Origin: Hordeum vulgare subsp. vulgare | Lineage: Eukaryota; Streptophyta; Magnoliopsida; Poales; Poaceae | Direction: 5' to 3' | Length of the DNA stretch: 64,000 nucleotides | Assembly: GCF_904849725.1 (NCBI RefSeq) | Contig: NC_058523.1 | Span: forward strand, 202,395,689 to 202,459,688 | Shown: one piece after another, positions 36,018 through 45,276 of the stretch | How the letters are laid out: each line of letters starts with the position of its first letter | How positions within the stretch are numbered: the first letter of the stretch is position 1 | Made by a program: the position numbers and the translations under genes | Notes under the pieces: generated by a model | Told to the model about the DNA's origin: nothing | The model's input: only the letters and a program-made list of their open reading frames with translations | Database searches by the model: none

Positions 36018-37088
36018 TTACTATGTGAATCGGGATCAGCTCTTGCTTAACCCGCCGGACTAGGAGGCCGGGTTGGGCTGATGTGGCGACTTATCGGAGC
36101 AGGGCTATTCTCAGAAGCGATGTTACTGTGGGTGGTGAAATTTATTCTTTCCGAAACACTAAGGGAAGGACGAAGTTTCCAAACAGCTTTTTACAAATAG
36201 TGAATGAGGAATGGATCTGTTGAACAGATATAAAAACTTACGGACATGGCTAAAACATGAACGATGTGTGATCAGGGTGGTGCCTCATGTTTGAAGAAAC
36301 TAGTGTATTTAGAAAATTCGCAAGAGCACAGATGGATAAGACTATTCAAGGCACTGGGTGCCTTAAAGGCGCTCGGACTAATCAGTTCGAGGGTAATAGA
36401 TGGTTGCGAGCGGAGGGCTTCGGAACTATGGCAATGGCGGAAGCATGGCAATGGCGGAAGCATGAACAAGAAATAAATCTACCCTTAAAGAAGGGGAAAC
36501 AGTGGCCTAACCTGAAGATCTTGGTCGAAGAAGATCGGCGGTGATGGAGGCTGTTGGAGAAGCGCAGGGGTCCCGGAGAATGAAGGGACCCTCGGCGGCG
36601 CCGGAGCTCCTCGAACGGCGACGGCTTGCGGGCAGCACTGGAGTTCTTCGGACGGGGGCGGAGTTTGCGGCCGGCGGTGAAACCCTCGGGAAGCGGTGCG
36701 GTTTTCTGTTGCGATAATGGGGGGGGGGACTGACGAGACTGGTAGGTGGCCAGTGTCAGCCTTGTCCCTTCCGCCTATTTATCAGGACGGGCGCTGGAAT
36801 CGAGGCGCCGTGAGCGGGAACCGCTTGGGAATAAAAGATTCGCCATGATGACGTCCGAAAATTTTGGGATAATGATGCACTAAAAGATCCGTTGGGATTG
36901 TGTTAAATTTCCCGAAAATCGAGGGCTAAGGAAAGTGCTGACGGGAAATGCATTGGCGGCTCAAAGACTTTTTCCGGTACCAGTTGGCGAGTTAAAATTT
37001 CTGGCGTATGGAGGAACACAAAGGAGTGAATCACCTTCAACTAAAACAGAAGCATTGGCATGAAGATTCAAGTCAATTTGGGGCCTAA
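36018..37088 (-). promoter_or_regulatory. 5' region of the antisense gene and polypurine tract of gypsy 2
   Basis: On the minus strand a TATA-like GATAAATAGG (36783-36774) is followed by a leader that could be spliced at GATCTTCAG/GTTAGG (about 36515) to the acceptor before 35975. The plus-strand polypurine tract (atttggggcc, about 37076-37086) abuts the 3' LTR. I see no other gene; the plus-strand open frames at 36264-36544 are probably shadows of the leader and intron. Confidence 0.45.
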
Positions 37089-37573
37089 TGTTGGGGATAT
37101 TGTTTATTAAGTGACCCGCCCAATATGGGTCGGGTTACTAGTAAGGCGGTTCATCCTTTGACTCATTTGGGCCTCAGCCTCGGCGGTTTAAGGCCGCAAG
37201 ATGGTTGTGATTTGTGGAAGGTCTCTGGGTTTTGCAAGACGGCGACTCAGAGGCCGCGGTGGTCACGATTTGTAAAGAGGAAGGGACTCTTGTAAACCCT
37301 AAAGCCTCGACCTCTATATAAAGGCGAGTTTGAAGGGGGATAGGCAGGTTAGAAATCATCGAGTGCAAGGTAAGGCGAGTTACGCCTTTCTTGTAATCGA
37401 ATCCACATCAATACACGCCAAGCAGGACGTAGGCTATTACCTCCACGCGAGGGGCCGAACCTGGGTAACCCGCCGCGTTCCTCCTGTTCAACCCCTTTGA
37501 GTCGCCACCAAAGTGCGATGGTTCCCATACTAAGTCCTTTCACGAGGACATCTGCCGTGACAAAACCACGACA
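37089..37573 (+). repeat. 3' LTR of gypsy 2
   Basis: 485 bp, 9 differences from the 5' LTR. Confidence 0.95.
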
Positions 37574-37578
37574 CGTAG
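37574..37578. repeat. TSD of gypsy 2 (right)
   Basis: CGTAG, identical to 25199-25203. Confidence 0.92.
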
Positions 37579-38195
37579 GACAAAACGGATCTACTCAAAC
37601 ATCATAGGATAGCGACATATCATTGGAAAATGGTAAGTAGTGTAGAGAACCACATTTAATTAGGGAGTTATAGGGAAAAGAGATGTTACACCGCTGCATA
37701 GAGGGGGCAGAGTTGGTGTTGGCGGTGAAAAGATTGTTGATGTAGATTGGTGTGGCGCTCCTTGCCCCGGCGGCACTCCGACGCCAACGAGAAAGAGGGG
37801 GAGAGAGAGGGGGAGAGAGAGATTTCCCTCCTTATTCTTTTTACTTGGAATTCCTCCTAGATGATAGGAGATTTCCCCCTCTCCTCCATGGCCTCCATTG
37901 CGGCGGAGGGGTAGGAGCCCCCCGAGATTGGACCCCCCTCTCTATTCTTATCTGTTTTGTATTCCTGGTTTCTGGCCCTTCACCGTTTCTGAAATTCCTA
38001 GAGATCCGTAGCTCCGCTCGGGCTGAAATTCTTACATGATTTTTTCCACAAATTAGCTTTTTTGCGCTCGAAGAAGAGCCGCAACCAACTTGCAGGGTGT
38101 CCACTAATCACCACCATGCGCCAGGGGTATGGGTCGCGCCCTAGTTGGTAGTGGGGCCGTGGGCCTCCGTTTGCACTAATTCCACCTCCGCTTAC
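37579..38195 (-). repeat. Gypsy D LTR, second part (minus)
   Basis: Continues 24567-25203. Reverse complement matches the gypsy C LTRs (for example tggctatcctatgatgtttga, cgccgggg, the ggcgcgaccc core). It stops about 180 bp before the expected TGATAC start, at a junction with an (AT)n run. Confidence 0.72.
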
Positions 38196-38210
38196 ATATT
38201 AGGCATCAAG

Positions 38211-38237
38211 ATATATATATATATATATATATATATA
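38211..38237. repeat. (AT)13 microsatellite at a TE junction
   Basis: Uninterrupted AT dinucleotides between the gypsy D LTR and the truncated copia element 2. Confidence 0.95.
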
Positions 38238-38239
38238 GA

Positions 38240-39060
38240 TCGAGACTCTTAATAGGACTTTCATAGAGCACATACCTTGACAAAGTTTTGAAGAAGTTCA
38301 AAATAGATCAGTCCAAGAAAAGGTTCTTGCCTGTGTTGCAAGGTGTGAAGTTGAGTAACACTCAATGACCAGTGACTGCAGAAGATAGAGAAAAGATGAG
38401 TGTCGTCCCCTATGCTTCAGCCATAGGCTCTATCATGTATGCAAAGTTGTGCACAAGACGTGATGTCAGCCTTGCCATAAGTATGGCGGGAAGGTTTCAA
38501 AGTGATCCAGGAATGGAACACTCGATAGCAGTCAAGAATATTCCGAAGTACCTGAAAAGGACTAAGGAAATGTTTCTCGTGTATGGAAGTGATGAAGAGC
38601 TCATCGTAAAGGGTTACGTTGATGCAAGCTTTGACACTGATCCCTATGACTCTAAGTCACAAATCGGATATGTATATATTCTCAATGGGGGTTAGGTAAG
38701 CTGGTGCAGTTCCAAGCAAAGCATGGTAGTTGATTCTACATGTGAAGCGGAGTATATAGCTGCCCTGGAGGCGGCTAAAGAAGGTGTATGGATGAAGGAG
38801 TTCATGATAGATCTTCGAGTTGTACCAAGTGCACTAGATCCAATGACTCTGTCCTGTGACAACTGGGGTGCCATTGCTCTAGCCAAGAAACCGAGGTTTC
38901 ACAAGAGGACCAGACACATAAAGCGACGCTTCAATTCCATACGGGGTTACATCAAGGGGGGGCATAAATATTTGCAAAGTGCACATGGATCTATATGTTG
39001 CAGACCCGTTGACTAAGCATCTTCCACGAGCGAAACATGATCAACACCAGAACTGTATGG
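38240..39060 (+). pseudogene. Copia element 2, end of reverse transcriptase and RNase H
   Basis: Plus-strand fragment starting in the STYLDKVLKKFK region of RT and continuing through YASAIGSIMYAKLCTRRDVSLAIS, GYVDASFDTDP and, after a stop near 38695, DSTCEAEYIAALEAAKEGVW and KKPRFHKRTRHIKRRFN. A late frameshift near 38960 separates the final ADPLTKHLPRAKHD-like part. It is close to the RNase H of copia element 1. Everything upstream of this point in the element is missing. Confidence 0.9.
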
Positions 39061-40340
39061 GTGTTAGATTCATTACAATGTAAATCACATAGTGATGTGA
39101 CCTAGATTATTAACTCTAGTGCAAGTGGGAGACTGTTTGAAGTATGCCCTAGAGGCAATAATAAAATAGTTATTATTATATTTTCTTGTTCAAGATAATC
39201 GTTTATTATCCTTTCCAGAATTGTATTGATTGGAAACCCAAATACATGTGTGGATACATAGACAACACACCGTCCCTAGTAAGACTCTAATGGACTAGCT
39301 CGTTGATCAAAGGTGGTCAAGGTTTCCTGCCCATAGACATAGTTGTCATTTGATAACGGGATCACATCATTAGGAGAATGATGTGATGGACAAGACCTAA
39401 ATTATAAACGTAGCATATGACCATGTCAGTTTACTGCTACAGTTTTCTACATGTAAAGTATCTGTTCCTATGACCATGAGATCATGGAACTCCTGGACAC
39501 CACAGAAATGCGTTGTGTGTATCAAACGCCACAATATAACTGGGTGACTATAAAGGTGCTCTACAGTTATTTCTGAAGGTGTCTGTTGGGTTGGTGTGAA
39601 TCGAGACTGGGATTTGTCACTCCGTATGACGGAGAGGTATCTCTGGGCCCACTTTGTAATACAACATGGCAATGAGCTTGCAAGCAATGTAACTAAGGAG
39701 TTGGTCACGAGATGTTGTAATATGGAACGAGTAAATATACTTGCCGGTAATGAGACTGAGCTAGGTATGGAGATAGCGATGATCGAATCTCGCGCAAGTA
39801 ACATAGCGATGGACAAAGGGAATGGCATAGGGGATAGACTAAATCTTTGACACTGAGGTTTGGCCGATGAAAGATATTCGTAGAATATGTAGGAACCAAT
39901 ATGGGCATCCAGTTGCCGCTATTGGTTATTGGTCGGAGAGTGTCTCGGTCATGTCTACATAGTTCTCGAACCCGCGGGGTCTAGACACTTAAGGTTCAGT
40001 CATGATATGAGCATAATTGAGTCATAATGTTGGTGACGGAAGGTTGTTCGGATTTCTGGAGGAGATCACGGACGTGACGAGGAACACTGGAATAGTACGG
40101 AGGTGAAGATTGATATATAGGATGAAGGTCATCAAAGTCCGGAAGTGTTCCGAGGTGAACCGAGGGAATAACGGAGTGCCGAAAGGGGTTTCGAGAGGCC
40201 CCGACAATTGTTACGGGGCCCCATGGGCCCAGGAGAGGGGGCACCGGAGCCCACTAGGGGGCTGGGCGTGATACGTCTCCAATGTATCTATAATTTTTGA
40301 TTGTTCCATGCTATTATATTATCAACTTGGGATGTCTTAT

Positions 40341-41045
40341 GGAGAACTCTTTTCATCAACCGGCGGATTTCTACGACCACATCCACCGCCTCTCCTACCA
40401 GACGCGTGTCGTGTGTTGGACAAAACCAACTTCGGTAGTGCCGATGCAAACGTCCTAGACTCCGACGTCCTACGTCTCCTCCTTGGTTTGGCCCCGAGCT
40501 CGAGCCCCATCCCTCGAGCAAATCCGCAGAGTTTCTGCAACAACGGCGTTGTTGCGATTAACAACGACGTAGCTAGTGTAAATAGGCGCAATGACGAGTT
40601 TCCGCAACTTGGTCTATGTTTCAGAAAACTAAAACAAATATTTTTTGTTGCAAAGGTTTTCTTCGGCCTGACCTACGTTGCAAAAGTTTTTTGCAACATG
40701 ACCTTTGTTACAAAAGTTTCTGCAACACGATCCTTGTTGCAGAAAATATTCTGTCAGAAATCTTATCGTAAAAAAAATATACGGACATTTTCACAACATG
40801 CACTTTGTTGAAAAAAAAGTTGCAACATAATCTATGTTGCAAAAGACCCGTCAGTCACTTTTTAACCCGTCAGCCGGACGCGTAGCAGCGTGCTTGTTTG
40901 TGCAACTGGAGCGTTGTTTCGGGATTTTATGTAGTGGACGAAGACGATCGAGTTTGTGATCAGACGGGACGCGCGTATACATCGAACGGCTAAAAAGGTG
41001 GTGGATGATTACTATAAATCCACCGGTGGATGCCTAGCAGTCCCC
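40341..41045. mobile_element. Non-autonomous Mutator-like element, 705 bp
   Basis: 9-bp target sites ATGTCTTAT (40332-40340) and ATGTCTCAT (41046-41054), one mismatch. Terminal inverted repeats of about 50 bp start GG(A/G)GA; the shared core is CATC(A/C)ACCGG(C/T)GGATTT(C/A)TA. The interrupted LTR reads through when the element is removed. No transposase. The internal 40645-40850 part is an array of GTTGCAAAA / TGCAACATG units. Confidence 0.8.
40645..40850. repeat. TGCAAC/GTTGCA palindromic array in the Mutator-like element
   Basis: About six alternating GTTGCA and TGCAAC motifs roughly 15-35 bp apart, with spacers such as ACCTACGTTGC and GATCCTTGTTGC, allowing several short hairpins. Confidence 0.6.
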
Positions 41046-41264
41046 ATGTCTCATGTGCATTTATATGCCATTTTATATCATTTTTGGGACTAACCTATTA
41101 ACTCGGTGCCTAGTGCCAGTTTCTGTTTTTTCCGTGTTTTTGACCTTTTTCAGAAAAGAATATTAAACGGAGTCCAAATGGAATAAAACCCGCGCGATGA
41201 TTTTTTCCATAACAGAAGATACGCAGAAGACTTGAGAACCAAGGCAGGAGGTCTTGTGGCAGGT

Positions 41265-41311
41265 CACGAGCCCCCTAGGCGCGCCCTAGGGGGGCGCCTA
41301 GCAGGCTCGTG
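41265..41311. repeat. GC-rich inverted repeat upstream of LTR TATA
   Basis: 18-nt arms 41265-41282 (CACGAGCCCCCTAGGCGC) and 41294-41311, two mismatches, ending 37 bp before TATAAAT at 41348. Confidence 0.7.
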
Positions 41312-43175
41312 GGCCCCCCTTGCCTCCTTTTCCCTACCTCTTTCGCCTATAAATTCCCAAAAATCCTGAAATCAACAAAGAGAGCCACGAAAATACTTTT
41401 CCGCCGCCGCAAACTTATATCTCCGCAAGATTCCATCTGGGGACCGTTCTCGTGCCCTGCCGGAGGGGGATTCGGACACAGAGGGCTTCTTGATCAACAC
41501 CATTGCCTCTCCGATGATGCGTGAGTAGTTCACCACAGACCTTTGGGTCCATAGCTAGTAGCTAGATGGATTCTTCTCTCTCTTGGATCTTCAATACAAA
41601 GTTGTCCATGATCTTCATGGAGATCTATCTGATGTAACTTTCTTTTGCGGTGTGTTTGTCGAGATCCGATGAATTGTGGTTTCATGATAAGATTAGCTAT
41701 GAATATTATTTTAGTCTCCTCTGATTTCTTATATGCATGATTTTGTATCCTTGTAATTCTCTTCGAGTTATGGGTTTCGTTTGGCCAACTTGATCTATAA
41801 TTCTTGCAATGGGAGAAGTGCTTGGTTTTGGGTTCATAACGTGCGGTGTCCTCACCTAGTGACAGAAGGGGTAGCGTGGCATGCATCATGTTGTTGCCAT
41901 CAAGGGTAAAAAGATGGGGTTTATATCATATTGCATGAATTTATCCCTCTACATCATGTCATCTTGCTTAAGGCGTTACTTTGTTTGTTATGAACTCAAT
42001 ACACTAGATGCATGTTGGATAGCGGTCGATGTGTGGAGTAATAGTAGTAGATGCAGACAGTGTCGGTCTACTTGTCTCGGACGTGATGCCTATATGTATG
42101 AATATTGCCTTAGATATCGTCATGACTTTGCGTGATTCTATCAATTGCTCGACAGTAATTCGTTCACCCACCATAATACTTGCTATCATGAGAGAAGCCT
42201 CTAGTGAACATTATGGCCCCGGGTGTCTATTTTACACATCATATATTCCGATATACATACAGAAATACCAAAAATACCTTGCTGCGCTTTTATTTCTATA
42301 TATCTTTCATCACTATCAGATCTCACCTTGCAAGTAATCATGAAGGGATTGACAACTCCTTTATCGCGTTGGGTGCAAGTTTGTTTGTTTTTCCGCAGGT
42401 TCATTGGTGCCTCATCTTGATACTCCTACTGGACTAACACCTTGGTTCTCAAACTAAGGGAAATACTTATCTCTACTTTGCTGCATCACCCTTTCCTCTT
42501 CAAGGGAAAAACCAACGCAAGCTCAAGAAGTAGCAGGGCACAACCCCTCACCCTGACCCACTTAGGCCGAAGGGAGGATGTCTCCTCCTTGAGGCGCCGC
42601 CAGCCCAACTTGGGTGGCAAGGCACGCAAGTGGGACGGGCCACCCAACCCTAGCCGCCAGCTCTCCCTTGGTCGTCGGCCCCTAGGGGAAACCCTAGGGC
42701 GCCCTCCCCTCTCCCTTCCCCCATATATATATAGAGAGGTAGAGAGAGGGCTGCCACACGACAATCTTGCCACGATGCTGCACCTCCTCTCCCTCGTAGT
42801 TCTCTCCTCCAGACACCCCACGACGAAGCCCTGCTGAGTTGTCACCACCAACACCTCACCACCCCGTCGTGATGTCGGAGGAGTTGGGCTTCTACTTCAC
42901 GCTGGCTGGATCGAGGAGGTGAAGGCATCACCAAGTTGTACGTGTGTTGAACGCGGAGGTGCCATCTGTTCGGCACTTGACCGGGAGATCGCGGGAAGTT
43001 TCGTGATTGGATCGCGAAGACGTACCACTACACCAACCGCGTTATTGAACGCTTCCGCTTAGCGATCTAGAATGGTAGGTAGATTCAATCTCTCCTCCCG
43101 TAGATGGTCATCACCATGGATAGATCATGTTTGTGTGTAGGAATTGTTTTGTTTCCCGTACAAAGTTCCCCAACA

Positions 43176-44009
43176 GTAGTATCACAGCTAGGTCTATGCG
43201 TAGATGGCATCTCCAGTAGTACACAAATGAGTTTGTTGGCGTTGATATTCAGATTGCTTCGCTCCTTAGTATTTTCTTGATTCAGAGGTACTGTTGGATG
43301 AAGCGGCCTGGATCAACTTTACTCGTCCCCGTACGAGAGACCGGTTCCATCGACTGACATGCAACCTGTTGCATAAAGATGGTTGGGGTGTTTGTCTCTC
43401 CTACTTTAGTTTAATCGGATTCCACGAAAGGCGGTCCTTGTAGAAGGTTAAATAGTAACTTTCATATCACCATTGTGGTTTTGCATAGGTAAGAAACGTT
43501 CTTGCTAGATACCCATAGCAGTCACGTAAAACTTGCAACAATAAATTAGAGGAAATCTCACTTGTTTTTGCAGGTATGCATGTGATATCATATGGCCAAT
43601 GACATGATGTGATATATTTGATGTATGAGATGATCATGTTGTAATAGTTAATATCGAGTTGAAGGTCGATGCTACGACAACCGGTAGGAGCCATAGGGTT
43701 GTCTTTATTTTTTGAGTGCTTAGTGATGCTTTACTTTATCGCTAAATTAATAGAAATAGTATTACAAGCATAGATGGTACGACAATGTTGATGGCAGCTC
43801 AATGATGGAGATCATGATGATGGAGATCATGGTGTGGCGCCGGTGACAATGGAGATCATGCCGATGGTTTGGATATGGAGATCAAAAGCACAAGATCATG
43901 GCCATATCATGTCACTTATGATTTGCATGTTATGTTAATTCTTTATATGCACCTTGTTTTGCTTAGGATGACGATAGCATTATAAGGTGGTCCGTCACTA
44001 AAATTTCGC
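43176..44009 (+). other. PBS and leader of copia element 2
   Basis: Starts TAGTATCACAGC one base after the LTR, a diverged initiator-Met PBS, then leader sequence similar to that of copia element 1 (12695-13949). The gatggagatcatg motif is repeated at 43804-43860. It ends abruptly near 44010, before any gag. Confidence 0.75.
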
Positions 44010-44045
44010 TCTGCCAAGTGCAGCCGCACGTTGAAGACGCACAAG

Positions 44046-44099
44046 GGAAACCCTAGGGCACCCTCGCCTCTCCATTCCCCTTATATATGGAGAGGTAGA
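44046..44099 (+). repeat. Copia element 2, second LTR, first part (5'-deleted)
   Basis: ggaaaccctagggcaccctcg...ttatatatggagaggtaga matches 42690-42742 of the first LTR. A deletion joined the leader (about 44010) to the middle of this LTR, removing gag-pol and U3. Continues at 54302. Confidence 0.8.
44097..44099. repeat. TSD of the CACTA element (left)
   Basis: AGA; matching AGA at 54299-54301. Confidence 0.8.
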
Positions 44100-44139
44100 C
44101 ACTACTAGGGGAAACCTTATACATAGAATCTTCGGAGCA

Positions 44140-44440
44140 ACGCGTTCTAAATATGCTCGCTACTGCTATAAACTTAGCAGCAGCGCGGTTCAGCAGAACC
44201 CTGCTGCTACTAAAGTTGATTGACAGTTCGCGGCACGCTAGGTTTAGCGGTAGCGCGCTTAATATAACCGCACTACTGCTAACCTGATAGTAGTAGCACG
44301 CTTTTTTCCATGTCGCTACTGCTAATGATGAAACTGGCGACATGGCGGCCCTACTTAGCGGTAGCGCGTGGGACAAAGAAGATTTACTGCTACATTATTA
44401 GGAGCAGCGCATTTTTCTACCCACGCTACTGCTAAGTCGC
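44140..44440 (+). repeat. 5' subterminal repeats of the CACTA element
   Basis: Alternating GCTACTGCTAA and TAGCRGTAGCGCG units (for example 44158-44180, 44250-44262, 44358-44369, 44422-44435), probable transposase (TnpA-type) binding sites by analogy with En/Spm. Confidence 0.75.
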
Positions 44441-45276
44441 AGCCATCCCACCTTTTTCCTCCACTCTCCCCTCCGTTCCTCTATTCCTCACTTTCTACTA
44501 GCTCCCACCTCCTCTCTCCCTCACTTTGCCTCTTCCTCACTACTTCTCCCCCATTACTCTCCTTCTTCTACCTATCTTTCTCTCTCTTTATTACTCCTAG
44601 CTAACTACACCAACCTCCATTAATGCATCTCATTTCTCTTTTTCCTTCCTCCTCCACTTGTTGAACTTGTATCCCCCCAAACTGGCAAGCCAGGTAGATC
44701 TAGCTAGAATTAAGTGAAGTGACCTATGTACCTCCCCTACTAGATCTATAGGCTTGTCAAGAAGAGCTTTGTCCACTTTTGATCATTCCATAGGTGTGTG
44801 TGGCGACACCTATCGACATCATCATCACCGTGCTCGATCTCGAGATAGGTGATTAAAAGTTTATGCTTTTGCAAGAATGGGAATATGTGTATGTGTGCGA
44901 TATGACTTAATCGGGTGATATGATGGAAATTGTGTGTGTGGCATGAGTTGCCGCCGAATTGTGCTTGTGAGTTGCCTATGTCTTGCCGAAATGGCGATTT
45001 ATTTCCGTTTCGGCGAATTCCGGGCAAACTCTGTATGCCCTATTTTTAGGGAAGGTCATGCCGAATTATTGTATGACTTTGATGCATGCATGCATTTTTA
45101 TGATCAATTTGTTTATTATTACCGTTCAGGCATTCATGATGGTCAGTGGAACGGTGGTGGACAAGTGGTTGGGTTTGGCGGTGTAGGACATGAAAGAAAA
45201 AAACCTGACATAGGTTTTATGTTCGTGTCGAAGATGCAAAGGACGAGCATGGCTCGACCCCTATGACGATGGTCGT
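44441..45276 (+). promoter_or_regulatory. Promoter/leader region of the CACTA transposase gene
   Basis: CT-rich stretch (44441-44600) followed by leader-like sequence. The segment at about 44969-45075 (gcctatgtcttgccgaaatg, tttccgtttcggcgaatt, aaggtcatgccgaa) is repeated in front of the second gene at 49319-49425. Plus-strand open frames here have no recognisable domain. Confidence 0.5.

Larger units (their letters stand above)
25204..37573 (+). mobile_element. Complete gypsy element 2 with antisense gene
   Basis: 12,370 bp, perfect TSD CGTAG. The 485-bp LTRs (25204-25688, 37089-37573) begin TGTTGGGG, end ACGACA and differ at 9 positions by my count (6 transitions, 3 transversions; 1.9 %). 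That is roughly 0.7 million years at an assumed 1.3e-8/site/year, the youngest dated insertion here. Gag-PR-RT-RH-INT order on the plus strand shows Gypsy. The last 5 kb hold a minisatellite and a convergent minus-strand spliced gene. It sits in the gypsy D LTR. Confidence 0.95.
40269..42535 (+). mobile_element. Solo LTR of a gypsy element (TGATACGTCTCC family)
   Basis: Begins TGATACGTCTCC, ends CTCAAGAAGTAGCA, flanked by GGGCG (40264-40268) and GGGCA (42536-42540), one mismatch. About 1.55 kb without the nested Mutator-like element. TATAAAT at 41348-41354. No PBS, internal region or second LTR, hence a solo LTR formed by LTR-LTR recombination. Sabrina/WHAM-type by recognition. Confidence 0.85.
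39134..43175 (+). repeat. Copia element 2 LTR, interrupted by a solo LTR
   Basis: LTR parts 39134-40268 and 42541-43175 (about 1.77 kb together), starting TGTTTGAAGTATGCCC after a polypurine tract (gcaagtgggagac) and ending GTTCCCCAACA. TATA-like TATATATATA at 42724-42733. The LTR is followed by a PBS-like sequence and so has internal sequence on both sides. Confidence 0.88.

Noticed and set aside
40308..40811. 167-codon plus-strand ORF
   Set aside because: Crosses the boundary of the Mutator-like insertion and the TGCAAC array; no domain.
42721..42745. Independent microsatellite locus
   Set aside because: It is the TATA-box region of the copia LTR, also seen in the truncated LTR at 44081-44099.
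44466..44484. Stowaway MITE end (CTCCCTCCGT-like)
   Set aside because: Only a partial match in a CT-rich tract; no partner inverted repeat or TA target site.
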